Shown here: positions 21,231 to 33,480 of the stretch, piece by piece
Numbering within the stretch: the first letter of the stretch is position 1
Layout of the letters: the number at the start of each line of letters is the position of its first letter
DNA from: Pardosa pseudoannulata
Taxonomy: Eukaryota > Arthropoda > Arachnida > Araneae > Lycosidae
Direction of reading: 5' to 3'
Length of the DNA stretch: 64,000 bases
Assembly: GCA_032207245.1 (NCBI GenBank)
Contig: CM063510.1
Span: forward strand, 47,311,025-47,375,024
Program-made: the position numbers and the translations under genes
The notes under the pieces: model-generated
The model's database searches: none
What the model saw: only the letters and a program-made list of their open reading frames with translations
Told to the model about the DNA's origin: nothing

Positions 21231-22914
21231 AAATTATAACGATACAATTTATATTTCCCTATTTATTGAGTTCTGTATAAGGGTGCCCCGTTTCTAGCAG
21301 ACGGATAAAAATAATAAAAATAATTTATTTGGTTTTTAAACAACTTTAAAATTTAATTTATTATCAGCAATATATATGACCCTGATTGAAAAAGAGAGGA
21401 GGAAGGAAGCTGCTGATATCTTAAGATTTTCCCAGAGATGAATGTCTTCAATTTTCATCTTTCTTAAAGTTTTCATCCGATTTCACATCTATCTCTGATC
21501 TTTTGGCCACCCAGCAAGAGGACTTTTGAATCCACAAAGCTTGTGCGCATTTTCTCCAACTGTCGAAGATGTATTCGAAAGAGGAACAACTTGAATGGTA
21601 TCTTGTGAAAAAACAATGTTGACCTCCAGAAATGAAACAAATCACAGATACAATAAGTGACATATGGAAAAATGGTTCTAATACGTATCGGAACTACTAC
21701 CAAACAATGAACCCTCAACTTTCTCACACGACCTCGTCGGGAAACCAACGAGGGTGGTCGTCTTTAGAAATTGAAAACTGATATATCGGCGAAATGGCGT
21801 TCTTTTTCGAGATTCGTTCTACAGAATAGGCGCCGATTTCCTTGTTGCGTCTGATAGTGATTCGATGAGCCTGTCATCGCCAACCATGACACACCATCCT
21901 GAGGATTCCCGAGGTCACTTCTTCAGAACTTGCCGAATGGACTGCGTAGTAAAATTAGATATCCACAAACATTAGCTATTATCACATCTCCGTTTATATG
22001 ACCTAGAATTAAGGCGTCCAAAGTTCTCCCCATATACAAATCAGGTCAATCATTAACCACTGTTATCCTCAAGGATGCCACTACGTCTGGAGCATACTAC
22101 TTTGAATGGTGGCAACGTGATGGTTTCTCATTGTTGGGAGTCACGTGAGTGTTTCGTTGATAATTTTACAAATAGTGGCGTAGTACTGTTGAAACAGAAA
22201 GGTCATTTCTAACACTATAAATAGCCTGAGAAAAAACTTATCACTGAATGAAAGGGAAACTTGAAACGTAGTACTATTGTTACAGCAGGGAAGCTACTTT
22301 GATGGTGGTCAAACAAGAAGAGTTCACATTATCGGAGAATGACCGTTGGTCCCGAATTGCTAAACTCATTAATGGAGTAGTACTGCTTTCTTATTTTGTT
22401 GTTATTAAGAACTCTTCAATCACAACTGCGCGTTCAGTTATATAATCTTTAAGTGAGTGTAAATGTTGCTGTTTTGATAAAGAACCGTTTATTAGTTGAC
22501 AAACATATGCTTTTTAAACGCTTCCTAACTCGGTTACCATGTCAAGATTTCATTATAGAAAATATTGGTTTATCACGTTGGGTGAGATATTAATAAGAAC
22601 ACCGTGGCGGTTACAGTACGTCCGTGATCTCACTTACGATAATTTCCGTAATTTGGAACATTTTCATGTTAGGAGGAGGGAAGAAGGCTCTTTGATTCTA
22701 TAAATCTTTCCCATGTATTCAACTACCCGTGAGAGTACGTTCAGATTCACAGATTTATTATACAGAATATACAAGATGGTACAGGTGCTTTTCACGTTAT
22801 AACTCGGCAGGCTAACAAACTGAAAAATCTACACGCAAAGTGCTTTAAGGATTTTTATAGCTTCCAATTGTCTTGGTGCTTGAATTCGGTAAACTATACG
22901 CTTTTAAAGAAACA
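21231..22914. other. Intronic DNA; decayed sequence of unknown origin
   Basis: About 21390-22200 is less AT-rich than its flanks, with overlapping short frames on both strands (minus 21473-21748 and 21448-21663), none recognised. About 21310-21375 and 22915-22985 share an AT-rich segment (AATAATTTATTT-GTTTTT-AACAA, TATTATCAG-AATATAT), so 21376-22914 could be an insertion between direct repeats or the body of an old element. Unresolved. Confidence 0.35.
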
Positions 22915-23330
22915 GTAAACTTTCAAAAATAATTTATTTTGTTTTTGAACAATTTGAAAATCTAATATATTATCAGTAATATATTTATGTGAGAGTGCTT
23001 ATAATTTTAATGCAAAATCTTAATAATTTTTAAAGATTATTAGTTCTTAATTATTTCAAAGGGATCATTATGGAAAATATTCTATGGGCTTTCCTTTTCG
23101 TATAATAGGGTAATTTTTATTCTCAGATGACATTTTAGCTAATAAAACATAATTGTTAAATAACCCAACCATTCACTGGGAAAATAGAATTAGTAATGAT
23201 AGTTAAAATATCCATTTTTCCTATATAAAACATATATAATAATTCTTTTAATTTCCAAATGGGTCGATTTTTGCTATTGGAGTACATTAGTTTTAACTAT
23301 AATTTTATACTCTATAAGGTGCAATGTCGA
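22915..23330. repeat. Diverged copy of the 12.9-13.3 kb repeat
   Basis: Collinear with 12900-13270: GGATCATTATGGAAAATATTC, CTTTTCGTATAATAGGGT, TAATTTTTATTC, TAATAAAACA, TGGGAAAA and GTACATTAGTTTTAACTA align with matching pieces there. This copy is single, whereas the other locus is duplicated. Confidence 0.6.
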
Positions 23331-23419
23331 AAATTTTCAAATGATTCTTTTTTTGGTTTAGGTTGATGTGTGACAAAACCTTTAATTGAAGAAACATCGA
23401 TTTACATGGTCTGCATTTA

Positions 23420-24195
23420 TTGGCATGAGGGATTCTGGCGAACCTATGAACTAATCCCTTAGAACTTTAATTCCAGGGCATAGATTTTCTCAAGAGAACC
23501 TTATAAAATTTTTTGAGGTCAGCCTCTTTATTCCCGGAGGATATTTACGACCTTATAGGGCCTAAAAAATAGTTATGGTACTTGGGAAAGTCTACTAACT
23601 GCGAATTTGGGATTTATCATATTTACGATACTTATCATATTTAGTCTTAGATGTCGGTATATTATTCCTCTTAGGGTTTATTACTGTAATATATTATATA
23701 TTATAATTTTATCTCCTTTCGAAAAAGGTCGGATGTGGTTTGTAACATTCTTGTCTTAAAGTCTTCCTTCTTGTCTCAAAGTCTTCATTGTTCTTCATTC
23801 TTGTCTTCATTGATATAAGGGATTCTGGGAACCTATGAACTAATCCCTTAGAAATTTAATTCCAGGGTTTAGATTGTCTCAAGGGAGCCTTGTGTAAAAT
23901 TTCCTCCTACTTCCTCTGTGTAAAAGGTCCGCCCCCTCATTCCTGAAGGATATTTACGACCTTATAGCGCCTAAAAATAGTTATAATACTTGCGGAACAA
24001 TAGAACTTGACAAGTCTGCGAATTTAGGATAAGAGATTTAACAGTATATTTATCCTATTTAGTCTTAGATGTAGGTACATTATTTCTATTAGGGTTTATT
24101 GCAGCAATATAATATACATTATAACATTATCTACTTTCGAAAAAGGGCGGATGTGGTTTGTAACATTCTTATCTTAAAGTCCTGTAATCTCTGAA
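23420..24195. repeat. 390-bp tandem duplication
   Basis: GGATTCTGG-GAACCTATGAA occurs at about 23430 and 23820. Both units carry CTAATCCCTTAGAA, GGATATTTACGACCTTATAG, CATATTTAGTCTTAGATGT (or close) and end GGTTTGTAACATTCTT. Unit 2 has small insertions. No coding potential was recognised. Confidence 0.93.
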
Positions 24196-25069
24196 TACAG
24201 ACAGATGAATTTAGAGTTTGCTATTTGACTGTTACCGTGAGCAATAAATTAATAACCGTCGAAATAACTAACTGCATTTAAAATTCTGAAAAATTATGTT
24301 TTCTCAATATTAGTCCTCTATGAGTTCTCTGTCCTCTTCAGAGTGGAGAAAATATCCACGTGTATATACTTTGCTTTATGATATTTTATTTATATTTAAC
24401 CCAGTTGTATTTATTCAACATGAATAAACTGAATTCCGTAAATTCTACCCTCTAATTTTTTTCTGCTTACAATCAGTCTGACCTTAAAAACACTCGAACC
24501 ACTGACCTCCACTAACTTCTCCAAACCGACGAGATTCGAAGTCTTTCCCGTAATTTGATCCTTAGCCAACATCTTTTCGCGATTAGCAGCAGTTTACACT
24601 TAAGAGATTTGTTAAAGATAATTAAAAAATGTATTATGTTGGGATTCCCCTTTGGTCTTTTAAGAACAATTTTTTTAAGCTTACAGGGTGAAAGACGCAG
24701 ATAGAAAAGCGAAAAAAAAATTAATGATTACAAACGATCAGAGTTCAAGAGTCTTGAACATGGCAAAAATCACTGAAGGTTATCGCATTGCCAAGGTAAC
24801 GCAAGGTCGTCTGCGAGATTGAATTTTATTATTCTATTCGAAACTGTATCAGGAAAGTTGCAATGCAGGACATTTGATTTACCATACAAGCCTTTTTCTC
24901 TAAAAATGTTAAGTCCATTTTTGACAAATAGTTTGTTAATGATAGTAAAAATGCAATCTGCTATGATCTTTTTATTTATAAATGACCCATCTCTCCGAAA
25001 ACAAATGCTTAAAAATTTTTATTATTTAGTCAATATAAATTTACGTAGTTAGTGAAATTACAAATATAA
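24196..25069. other. Intronic DNA, no gene seen
   Basis: No exon or recognised element. A 77-codon frame at 24819-25052 has no recognisable features. Confidence 0.4.
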
Positions 25070-25861
25070 TTACTCTGAAAGTTGTGTAATTCCAATTTCT
25101 ACAAAGACATAATGACAAAGACAACTGGCTTTGTCGTCCTGAAAGTAACAGGGATCCAACCCGTAAAACTGCCACACCGTAGGAAGCAAATTGTCATCTA
25201 AAATAGTGCAGTAGGCATCGGCGTTGAGATCACTATGAATGGGGACCAAGGGTCCCAGTCCATACCAGGAGAAACACCCCGAGACCATAATTCCACCTCC
25301 GCCGATCTTGACTGTTGGCACAATGTATTCTGGCAATGGACGTTCTTCAGGCAGACGTCAGACCCAGACCATGCCATCCAAACGGTAAAGGGTGAACCTT
25401 GATTCGTCGCTCGAAAGAACCCGTTTCCACTGATTTACGGTCCAATTTCGATGTGCTTTGCACCACATTAACCAAACAGCACAGTTGGACTTTGTGATCA
25501 AAGGCTTATGGGCAGCAGCAGGGCCATGAAAACCAAGTAGATGTGCTTCCTTACGGATGGTATTCATTGAAACAAAACTCCCGGATGCCTGTTGAAACTC
25601 CTCGCGGATGAGAGCCATCGGTTGGATGTGATTCTTCCGAATTTCTCTGGACAACACTCGTCGGTCTCCCAGTTTTGTTGGTCTGCCGACTCGGGGCACA
25701 TTCCGACAATCACTGCTCACCTTCCACTTCTTAATCACATAGGCCATTGTCGATTTTGGGTACTTCAAATCGCTAGATATGTCCCTTAAGGATCGGCCAC
25801 ATTTGTAATAACCGATAATTATACCTTTCTCGAAATCAGAGATCTCCGAACTGCTCGGCAT
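25070..25861 (-). pseudogene. Tc1-family transposase, broken and truncated
   Basis: One minus-strand frame from MPSSSEISDFEKG (start 25861) reads an N-terminal helix-turn-helix (about residues 5-60; RDISSDLKYPKSTMAYVIKKW), a linker with GRPTKLG, and the first catalytic block WKRVLSSDESRF. After LDGMVWV a single in-frame TGA (25358-25360) interrupts it. The same frame then continues through [15 protein letters not shown] and the second catalytic block [11 protein letters not shown]. It ends about 20 residues later, before the third acidic catalytic residue. A full Tc1 transposase is about 340 residues; here about 263 codons remain. No clear inverted repeats were seen, although ATTTGCATAGGTGTAAATAC near 25940 may be an old end. 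Confidence 0.92.
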
Positions 25862-27000
25862 CTTGCATGCGACTAATTCCGATGCTGTTTTCTACACGAT
25901 GTATACCGGCGGAAGTCGTGACGTACCTCAGATATCTTCATTTGCATAGGTGTAAATACTTATTGGTAGATAGTGTATGAAATGGCCGTGCTCATTAATG
26001 GCGGAAAATAGGTTCGAGATCGTAATATCCTCCAAGTTAAAAAAAATAACGTTGGGAGAGGCAAGTCAAGTTTGGAGTTACAATGTTAATTATTCTTTTT
26101 TTTTATATGTAATACTAAATGAATTATTTTTACGAAGTTTTTCCTTTTTCATTAATGGTATCCTATGATGTTTAAAATTATAACTGATTACTAGCGTGAA
26201 GTGCTATAGTATTCAAAGTTGTTTAAATTTCATGTTTAGTTTATTCTGTGCAGTCCATTATAACTTTGGTTTCATATAGGGATCGATATGGAATCGGTAG
26301 AAATGACTCAGGCATTACAGGGTTAAGCACAAAGAAATTTTTTTCAATTAAAAAAAAAAGAAAACGATAAATTCCTATCGGAAATGTAAGTAGTAAGTAG
26401 TACACTAAAAACCATATTATCAGCGGAAAGAGAGTATTTTTTTTAAAAGTAACTATGATCAAAATCACAATGCCTCCATTTCCTCAATATCTGATGCAAA
26501 TTAACCAGGAATGTTTCTATGTTAAACGAGTAAGGTTAAAATGATTACTTAAAAGATTTAAAACTAAAATCTCATTCTAAATCGTTAAACCACCGATTAA
26601 GAAAAAGAAAATCCTTAGATGGAGAACGTTCAGTTTTATTAATTGCTTCAAGTAAACGTAACGGAAAAACTATTTTAGATAATTCAAAGTTTGATTAACT
26701 AATTATCAGAAATAAATTTTAGTTAAACTTTCAAAAATATTTTGCACTTACTTTTTTATATTTTTACTCAGACTGTTGAAAATCTAAAGCATACAATGAA
26801 GATTGAATACGATAAGTAATTTTACGTAATAAGTAAGCTATTAAAAATTCTCCCTAAATCGACTGTAATTGCTTTTCATAAAGAGGAAGTATAGGCAATG
26901 TGATATTATCTTCAGAAAAAAACGAGCTACATATTTATTTGTTCTACACTAATAAATTAAAGTGACTGTATTACATGGAGGGTTGCGAGTTCTGGGCTGA
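25862..27000. other. Tc1 5' flank and AT-rich intronic DNA
   Basis: 25862-25980 probably belongs to the Tc1 element's 5' untranslated part. The remainder is AT-rich with no feature recognised. Confidence 0.4.
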
Positions 27001-27240
27001 AACCGGCCAAAGACCACCGTGCTTAGTAATAGCCGCTGGGGTACTTAAAATAATATGGGGATCACAATGTCCTCTAAATTTAGATGGTACTTTTAGAAGT
27101 AGAAGGCTAAACCTGGCAGGTTTCTGATTGGTCCTTGTTTCCAAATTACGATCATCCAGTCTTAGAAGTCTATCTTCTACAGGAAATGGTAAATATCTTT
27201 CCATGAAAAGTCATAAGACTTAAAAAAGGACACAGCACCA
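27000..27240 (+). repeat. Dispersed repeat fragment (pair with 8610-8780)
   Basis: CAATGTCCTC and TTGGTCCTTGTTT occur in the same order as near 8620-8690. Less AT-rich than its flanks; the element type is unknown. Confidence 0.45.
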
Positions 27241-27628
27241 AACAACCAACCAAAAAAGAATGTCTGTATGTTTGTCATCAGAATTTTGCAGAGGAAAAAG
27301 TGGCCTATTGTCACCCAAAATTTGCCTGCAGATGATCTCCCCCGAATTTAATTACATATGAAAACCTTTTTTTTAAATTTTCATTAATGAAACATGAAAG
27401 TTTAAATGTGGGTAAATAGTTTGCTATAAACATATATTTAAGAAATTAAGAGTGAATTGTCCACAAAAATGACGATGTCTTCAAAATTCAGGCTTTGGTA
27501 GTGATAATAATTATAACAAATCATTTTGTCAAAATTATGTTTGTTCTGCAGTAAATTCTGATAAAACACTTTTTTGCAGGAAGTGGGATTTTTCAAGTTT
27601 CTAGTATCAAGGTTTGCTAAGGTTGAAC
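27241..27628. other. AT-rich intronic DNA, no gene seen
   Basis: No feature recognised. Confidence 0.4.
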
Positions 27629-27806
27629 CGCCGAACGATGGCAAATTGGTTAAGGTGCTGGCCTTCGGTACCGGAGTTCGTGGGTTCGAATTCCACAGTG
27701 GCATGGATGTTCATAGCCGTTTGGAATCGGCTTTAAGCTGTAGGTCCCGGCCTCATTAGCCCTCGCGTTGAAAAAAGTAGTCAGTAGCACTCCAAACGAA
27801 ACCAAT
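27629..27806 (+). mobile_element. tRNA-derived SINE
   Basis: GCCGAACGATGGCAAATTGG start with A box, B box GGGTTCGAATTCC (about 27680-27692), body GGCATGGATGTTCATAGCCG, GGCTTTAAGCTGTAGGTCCC, tail CTCCAAACGAAACCAA. Intact in structure and close to the copy at 17993. Confidence 0.88.
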
Positions 27807-28544
27807 GTTAAACCAGTCGGAAAAAACCTGCTCGGTTTTTTTTTTTTCCGGTTGGTCCGACTTTGGAGCATTGTGGTACTGTAGAGAGCCTCGAAACCGA
27901 GCGTTCGAAGTCGGATTGGCTCAAGATCCGGGCATTTTTTTAAATCAATTATAATTTTTTTAAACTTATGATTTAAAATTTAATTTTCTTATTAATTATA
28001 AATTTTGCATGTTAAAATTTGCAACTATTAAAACCGACTTGACATATAATGCTTTGTGAAGGCAAAGCTTCTATAGTTTATTTCAAATGTCAATTTCCTG
28101 CACCTCAATCCAAGTACTGCAATAGAAGTAAGCAAACAGAGGGTTCATCCAAGACATTTAAGCTTGTGTCATATAGGAGACCAACTGGTCCAGAAACTTA
28201 ATGCACTACTGATTGTAAGTCAGAACCAAAAATGAGGATTTCATATCCCCGTTCTCTTTTTTAAAATTACACAGTTAACATGTACACAAGGTACATGTCT
28301 TTAACATGTACACAAGTTCGAAGAGTGCGAGGAAGAGAAGCATGTTAATATGACATTTTTTTTTTACATAAAAAAATGTGGAAAGTGTCCGACATCTGAA
28401 AAAGTCCAGAATTCTGAATCTAGGACGATTTGAGGCTCTTTTTTGAATTAATTTCTCATGTGCGGAACTATTCTGCTAACAATAAAGCACATAGGTAACA
28501 CGGGTCTGCTTAGTGCTGGAAACGAACTTTGGGTGCGTAACATA
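27807..28544. other. Intronic DNA, no gene seen
   Basis: Contains a short direct repeat TTAACATGTACACAAG (about 28276 and 28302). 27840-27930 is less AT-rich. No gene or named element was seen. Confidence 0.4.
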
Positions 28545-29460
28545 TACACAAGTTCGTGACCCCAGACCAGGCCTGGAGGGCGCTTGGGCTGCAGCTAAAC
28601 TAGAGCAAAACCATCTCAACCTAACTACACACATTCCTACGTTTGCTAATGGAAAATTCGGAAAACCTGAAGTCCTGAAGTCTTTGAAACAGTGTTGAGT
28701 TCAGAGTGTTTCCAAGTCTTCCCAATTAATTTCCAATTCCTTTTTTCAATTCCATTTTTTTTCCAATGCACTGCACTATATATAATTTTCGTGTAAATAT
28801 CTTATCACTAGAAAGACCACTCGTTTTATATAGCAGAAAATGGTAGATAATTAGCAAAGCAGACGAAGAGAAACTGATGACTTTCGAGAGAAAAATCTTA
28901 AGAATACATTTTAGTGCAGTAAGAGAAAACTAAATCTAGAGAATAAGAGTTAACCAAGAATTACAATCAAAATACAGAGAACCCAACTTAGTAAAAGTGA
29001 TCAAGACTTACCAAGTAAGGTGGTTAGGACATGCATTTTGTTATAGTGGTGAAAATCCTATTATAAAATAACTTTCCAAATTTCAGAGGGAAAAAAGAAA
29101 AAAGGAAGACCGAGAACGAGGTGGATAGATAAAGTGAAAAAAATGGTTGAAGGACTTAGGAGTTAACAGATGGAAAAATACAGCGTCGAGTAGATCAAGA
29201 TGGTGTAAGCTAACTGAGACGGCCTTGATCAGAAACCGGCTGTAGTGCTTACGAAGATGTAAATAACTTAGTTTCTTTTTTTTTTAAATGGATTTCTACG
29301 CATTGTATTTTATTGTATTTGAATGCATTTGTAATATTTTTAATGTATTTGTACTGCACTTTATTGTTTGAGCTGCTGTGGATTATACACCCGGGTACAC
29401 TCAAACCTCTGTTTTGTAGATGGTCCTCACCGTGCAGCCAATACAGGTTCGTGAAGTGTA
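28545..29460 (+). mobile_element. Non-LTR retrotransposon 3' end (RT tail), decayed
   Basis: On the plus strand, discontinuous frames read KLMTFERKILR, VREN, RIRVNQELQ, VIKTYQVRWLGHAF, KKKKGRPRTRWIDKVKK and LGVNRWKNTASSRSRWCKL before a stop at about 29245. This is the characteristic C-terminal tail of many arthropod LINE reverse transcriptases (R-W-L-G-H, G-R-P-R-x-R-W, L-G-V-x-x-W then x-D-R-x-x-W-like order). Several stops and frameshifts show it is dead. After the stop comes a T-rich 3' end and the GAGCTGCTGTGGATT block also present at 20-130 on the other strand. The segment 28550-28690 matches 340-490. Confidence 0.78.
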
Positions 29461-30352
29461 AACGAGGGACGAGAGAGGTATAAATATTACTTTCTAGTAC
29501 ATAACAAAAAAATTTGCAAAGAGTTCGAAATCAGAAAGAGGTTCGCTATTGTACTAAAGAGATACTTGATAAATTCGAAAGAACAGGATAACACATATCT
29601 TGGAGATGATGCAACTGCTAATCTGAATATCGAACGTCAACTGCTAATCTATAACAAAATTAAGTGTAATAATTATTTTCAATCATCAAGTTTAATTTTT
29701 TGACACATTTATTGTTAAGTATTTCAGTATCGAGATCTGAGGCTCTGTTGAGATACGATTATCATGAGAAATAACGATAAGAGGGATAATTTGACGTTAA
29801 TACCCTAAAGCCCCCTCTTAACCTTTGATTAAATATGGTTTCGAAATTTGAAAAGCCCCAAGATATAATGTACTTCTAGACAGAAATACCCAATCGGGTA
29901 TCAAACACGGTTGCTAACGTCTGACAGCAGAGTTCAATGTTGTGCTACTGTTTTCTTAAGAATTTACAAAGATTATAATTACGTAATTTACACTGATATC
30001 AAACGCATCATGGATTACTGAAATTCTGTATTTCATCTGTCTAAACTTATTTTTTTTTCTTTTCCACCCTGATCAAAATTCTAAAAATACAACCCAAACT
30101 ACTTAAAAATATCCCGATAAAAGCTTTATAGATGACCTTTCACTGGGTCAAGCTGAAGATAGTGTCAATAGTTGCTAACGTTCTCTTACTTAAATAATAA
30201 AACTCCTTTCCGAGTCCAGTTGGTTTCGCATGTTATAAATTATGCAAAGGAAAAATAACTTTTTTTATTAAGATTATTGCCTTGTTTTATATAAATTTTC
30301 TCGTTTCTGTAAGTGTATATATATATGTGTAATCCCATAATTATAAAACTGC
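29461..30352. other. AT-rich intronic DNA, no gene seen
   Basis: No feature recognised. Confidence 0.45.
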
Positions 30353-30850
30353 TGGACATTATAGCCCCTATTATTTTTACTTGCAGAGCTACTGGGCAAA
30401 GAGAAGCCTAATCAGCTAACTGTAATAACCATCCAGTCGGTCCATTGAAAGAGAACTGCATAAGTCTAATTAAAACTTTATTTTAGAGCTGCTAAAACGA
30501 AATCTTTACTAGTCAACGACAGACAAAAGAAAGACACAAAAATCACTCTGTTAGAACAGAGGTGCATCCAAGAGCGAAGACAGAAAGAATTTTCCTACTT
30601 ACTCAGCGAATTTAAGTGTTTAGATCAGGAAAAACGCGGAGCCATTTGCCGGCGACAGCTGGAAAGCGTGTTGAATAGACAGAAAATTTACATCTATAGC
30701 ACAGAAAGCTTCAAGAAATGTATCGAAAGAATTTTAAATTGAAGATGCTCGTTTGATTAAGACATTTAGAGGCTGGGAAAAAGATTTTAAGGAATTAGAA
30801 TGGGAGAAAGGAGGTTTTTAAAGAAATATTAAAGTTAAATAATTTTGATA
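30353..30850 (+). repeat. Duplicated exon-like segment, copy 1
   Basis: About 500 bp collinear with 41745-42255: an upstream non-coding part (GCTACT-GGCAA-GA-AAGCC, TAATCAGCT), a good 3' splice site (AAAACTTTATTTTAG at 30486), a protein-like part, and GATTTTAAGGAATTAGAATGGGAGA followed by a (TA)n tract. Because intron-like sequence is included, this looks like a copied genomic fragment rather than a processed retrocopy. Confidence 0.85.
30487..30742 (+). pseudogene. Exon-like frame with degenerate EF-hand, copy 1
   Basis: Following a consensus acceptor, the frame reads ...SLLVNDRQKKDTKITLLEQR, then QERRQKEFSYLLSEF, CLDQEKRGAICRRQLESVL, RQKIYIY and FKKCIERILN-stop, about 84 residues. It is Lys/Arg/Glu-rich and mostly helical in appearance. 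The D-Q-E-K-R-G-x-I segment, flanked by helix-like stretches and followed by L-E-S-V-L, resembles an EF-hand loop, but position 12 is Gln, not Glu, so calcium binding is unlikely. No start codon or donor site was identified. The parent gene was not recognised; pseudo-exon status is an inference from the presence of a second, differently mutated copy. Confidence 0.5.
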
Positions 30851-30853
30851 TAT

Positions 30854-30854
30854 T

Positions 30855-30929
<75 letters not shown>

Positions 30930-30981
30930 TACACACACATGCTTACATACATACATAGATAGATACGAACACACACGCACA

Positions 30982-31018
<37 letters not shown>
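30854..31018. repeat. (TA)n and (CA)n microsatellites
   Basis: Two TA blocks (about 30868-30920 and 30984-31018) with ACACACAT and ACATACAT runs between them. Confidence 0.95.
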
Positions 31019-31021
<3 letters not shown>

Positions 31022-31594
31022 TTGAAAACTGAAAACAATATTCTTAACCATAAAAACTTTTCCCTGTATAAATGATTAATCAAAGATTATTAAGGGAACA
31101 TACTACCTTTTGCGATGAAATTTTTTCATTAAAAGTCTAATTTGGTTCAATATAAAATAAAAAGTTCCGTTCTGCTAAGAATACTTTTTCCTAGATATTT
31201 AATAAGGGCCTTACTTTATAAAAACTAATTATTTTCCTAAAGCGTATCAATATATTTCTTTAAAATCATAAGTGTACAAATGAAAAAAGTAGTAATCCAC
31301 TTACTCGAAAAATAGCTTATGAAATTTATAAATTAGAAGCTAATTTTTATATGATATAAAATCTAATTATCTTTTTTATTCTGTGATCATAATTTATATT
31401 ATTACGAGCGATACATTTGTATAGCGCGATAAAGGTTAATTTTTAAATTTCAAATTCTCGGTACTTGTTATTTATTTTGAATGATTTTTTTTACAAATTT
31501 GCTCTTGCTTTAAATATATTTAGTTTTTGATTTCAAGTAGTGTGAGATCATTATGAAATTTTTGAGATGGGACTAAATGATACAAATTAAACTT

Positions 31595-31921
31595 ACCAAA
31601 TTTTAGAAGCGTTCAAAGTAATTCCACTCAACACTAACGCATTTTTGTTAATGGATTTTCGAAAGTTTAAAAGCCTCAAAACAACCACTTCTTGAAATGG
31701 ATTACCAAAATTTTAGGAGCGTTCAAAGTAAACCCAATTAATATTAACGCACTTTTGTAAATGGATTTTAGGAAGTTTAAAAGCCTCAAAACAACCATTT
31801 CTTGAAATGGATTACCAAAATTTTAGTAGCGTTCAAAGTAATCCCACTCAACATTAACACATTTTTGTAAACGGATTTTCGGAAGTTTAAAAGCCTCAAA
31901 ACAATCATTTTTTTAAATGGA
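31595..31921. repeat. 109-bp tandem repeat, three copies
   Basis: Units begin ACCAAATTTTAGAAGCGTTC (31595) and at 31704 and 31814. Each ends AAGTTTAAAAGCCTCAAAAC and a TTGAAATGGATT-like stretch. Confidence 0.95.
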
Positions 31922-31954
31922 TGCAAAACATACTTTCAAAGTCAGATCAATTTC

Positions 31955-32116
31955 ATCTTAGGGTAGGTGAATGGATAGGGCGCTGCTCTTTGGTATCGGA
32001 GTTTTCGAGTTTTAGTTCCGCTGAAGGCATGCATGTTCGAATCCGTTTAGAATCAGCTTTATGCAGTAGGATCCGGTTTCATTAGCCCTCGTGTAGCAAA
32101 ACAGTACACCGTAACC
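31955..32116 (+). mobile_element. tRNA-derived SINE, diverged
   Basis: AGGTGAATGGATAGGGCGCT (A-box region), degenerate B box, GGCATGCATGTTCGAATCCG, AATCAGCTTTATGCAGTAGG, CCCTCGTGTAGCAAAA. Confidence 0.78.
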
Positions 32117-33480
32117 AAATAAGGCTAAAAAAAATTCAAATTTATATTTTCTACGAATATTTTTTTTTGTTTTAGTCTATTGTCTGCCTGTGCCTAACAT
32201 TCGGATAAACCTACGTTTATTATTTTAAATAACATAAAAAACATAAACAAAATTGAAAAAAGTAGAAGTAAAATTCACAAGATAGCTTTCATATTATTAA
32301 AGTGAGCTGTTGTTCTCTTTTAGGAAGGATAGTCCTCCTTTTGAAAATTCTGTCCTCCCTTGAAAAGTTCTTTTCTAGATGACCACCTTTTCATTGTGTA
32401 ATGCCAGATATCCTTCTTTTCGATATGTAAAAGGTAATTTATAAATATCTCCACATTTAACAACGGAAATCAGTACGATAAAATGATACTTCACAAAAAT
32501 ACACAACAGTTGCTATTGACGATTGTTATCAATAGTGTATTATTTGATGAAAATAAACTAACGATATTTTCTAATGAATTAGTAGCTATATTGACTTCTT
32601 TTTCAGCTGAAACAGATTAATTACTTAATTTACTTATGTCGTCCTTTTCACTGGAAAAATGTTGGTCCCTTTAGTAATATGTGAATTAGAAACTAATTTT
32701 TTTAATCAAATAGATGTAAAATATCAGTTTTTCTGTAAATCAAAATTTTAAATATATCTGACATTTTAAATTTTAAAAAGAACTAAAAACTACTGTTAAG
32801 ACATAAATTAAAAAAAAATTATCTCTTATTATGCTATAAAATTTAACATGCTGCTAGTATTAATATAACGGAAGTTTACAGGATAAAAACAAAAACTAGT
32901 TTACATTAGATATTAAAAATTTCTTTCTAATTTATGAATTTCATTAATTATTTTACGGGTAAGTGAATTTTTATTTTTTTCCTTGGTGCATATATTTCAA
33001 GCTTCATTAAAAATGCATTACATTATGTAACAAAACTATAAAACTTTTATGATCCTTATTAATGAATTATGAAAAATATAACTCTAAATAGAATGTAACA
33101 TTTTATAAAAAATATAGAAATGAATATTTTAGATATTGAATATTTTGAAAATAAATAAATATAATAAATATTTTAGTGTAGAACTTTTTTTATAACGAAT
33201 AAAAAATTGGCTGTTGTAACGATGACTTTATAGCTAAAGGGACTATGTTTCATTAATGCAAGAAGTTAAGGGGATTAGAATACTGATTAATGATTTAGGA
33301 AATAAAAATATTCTAAACAAAATGGAACAATTTATTATAAATATAGGAATGAATATTTTAGAATAGAATATATATTTAGAATAAAATAAATATTTTAGGT
33401 AATAGATAATTTAGGATAAATAAATATAATATATATTTTAGAATAGAACTTTTCTATAACAAATAAAAAAAGGCTATTAT

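Larger units (their letters stand above)
31080..33480. repeat. Dispersed AT-rich repeat family, copy 1
   Basis: Motifs shared in the same orientation with 45600-47960, 59380-61000 and 61500-62450: AAAAAGTTCCGTTCTGCT near 31170, TTACTC-AAAATAGCTT, TTAGAAGCTAATTTTTATAT, and near 32820 TTATTATGCTATAAAAT. No open frame of note. Contains a 109-bp triplication and a SINE (listed separately). Limits are approximate. Confidence 0.5.

Noticed and set aside
21448..21748. Overlapping minus-strand frames of 71 and 91 codons
   Set aside because: No domain recognised, the frames overlap each other in different registers, and the area looks like decayed repeat DNA.
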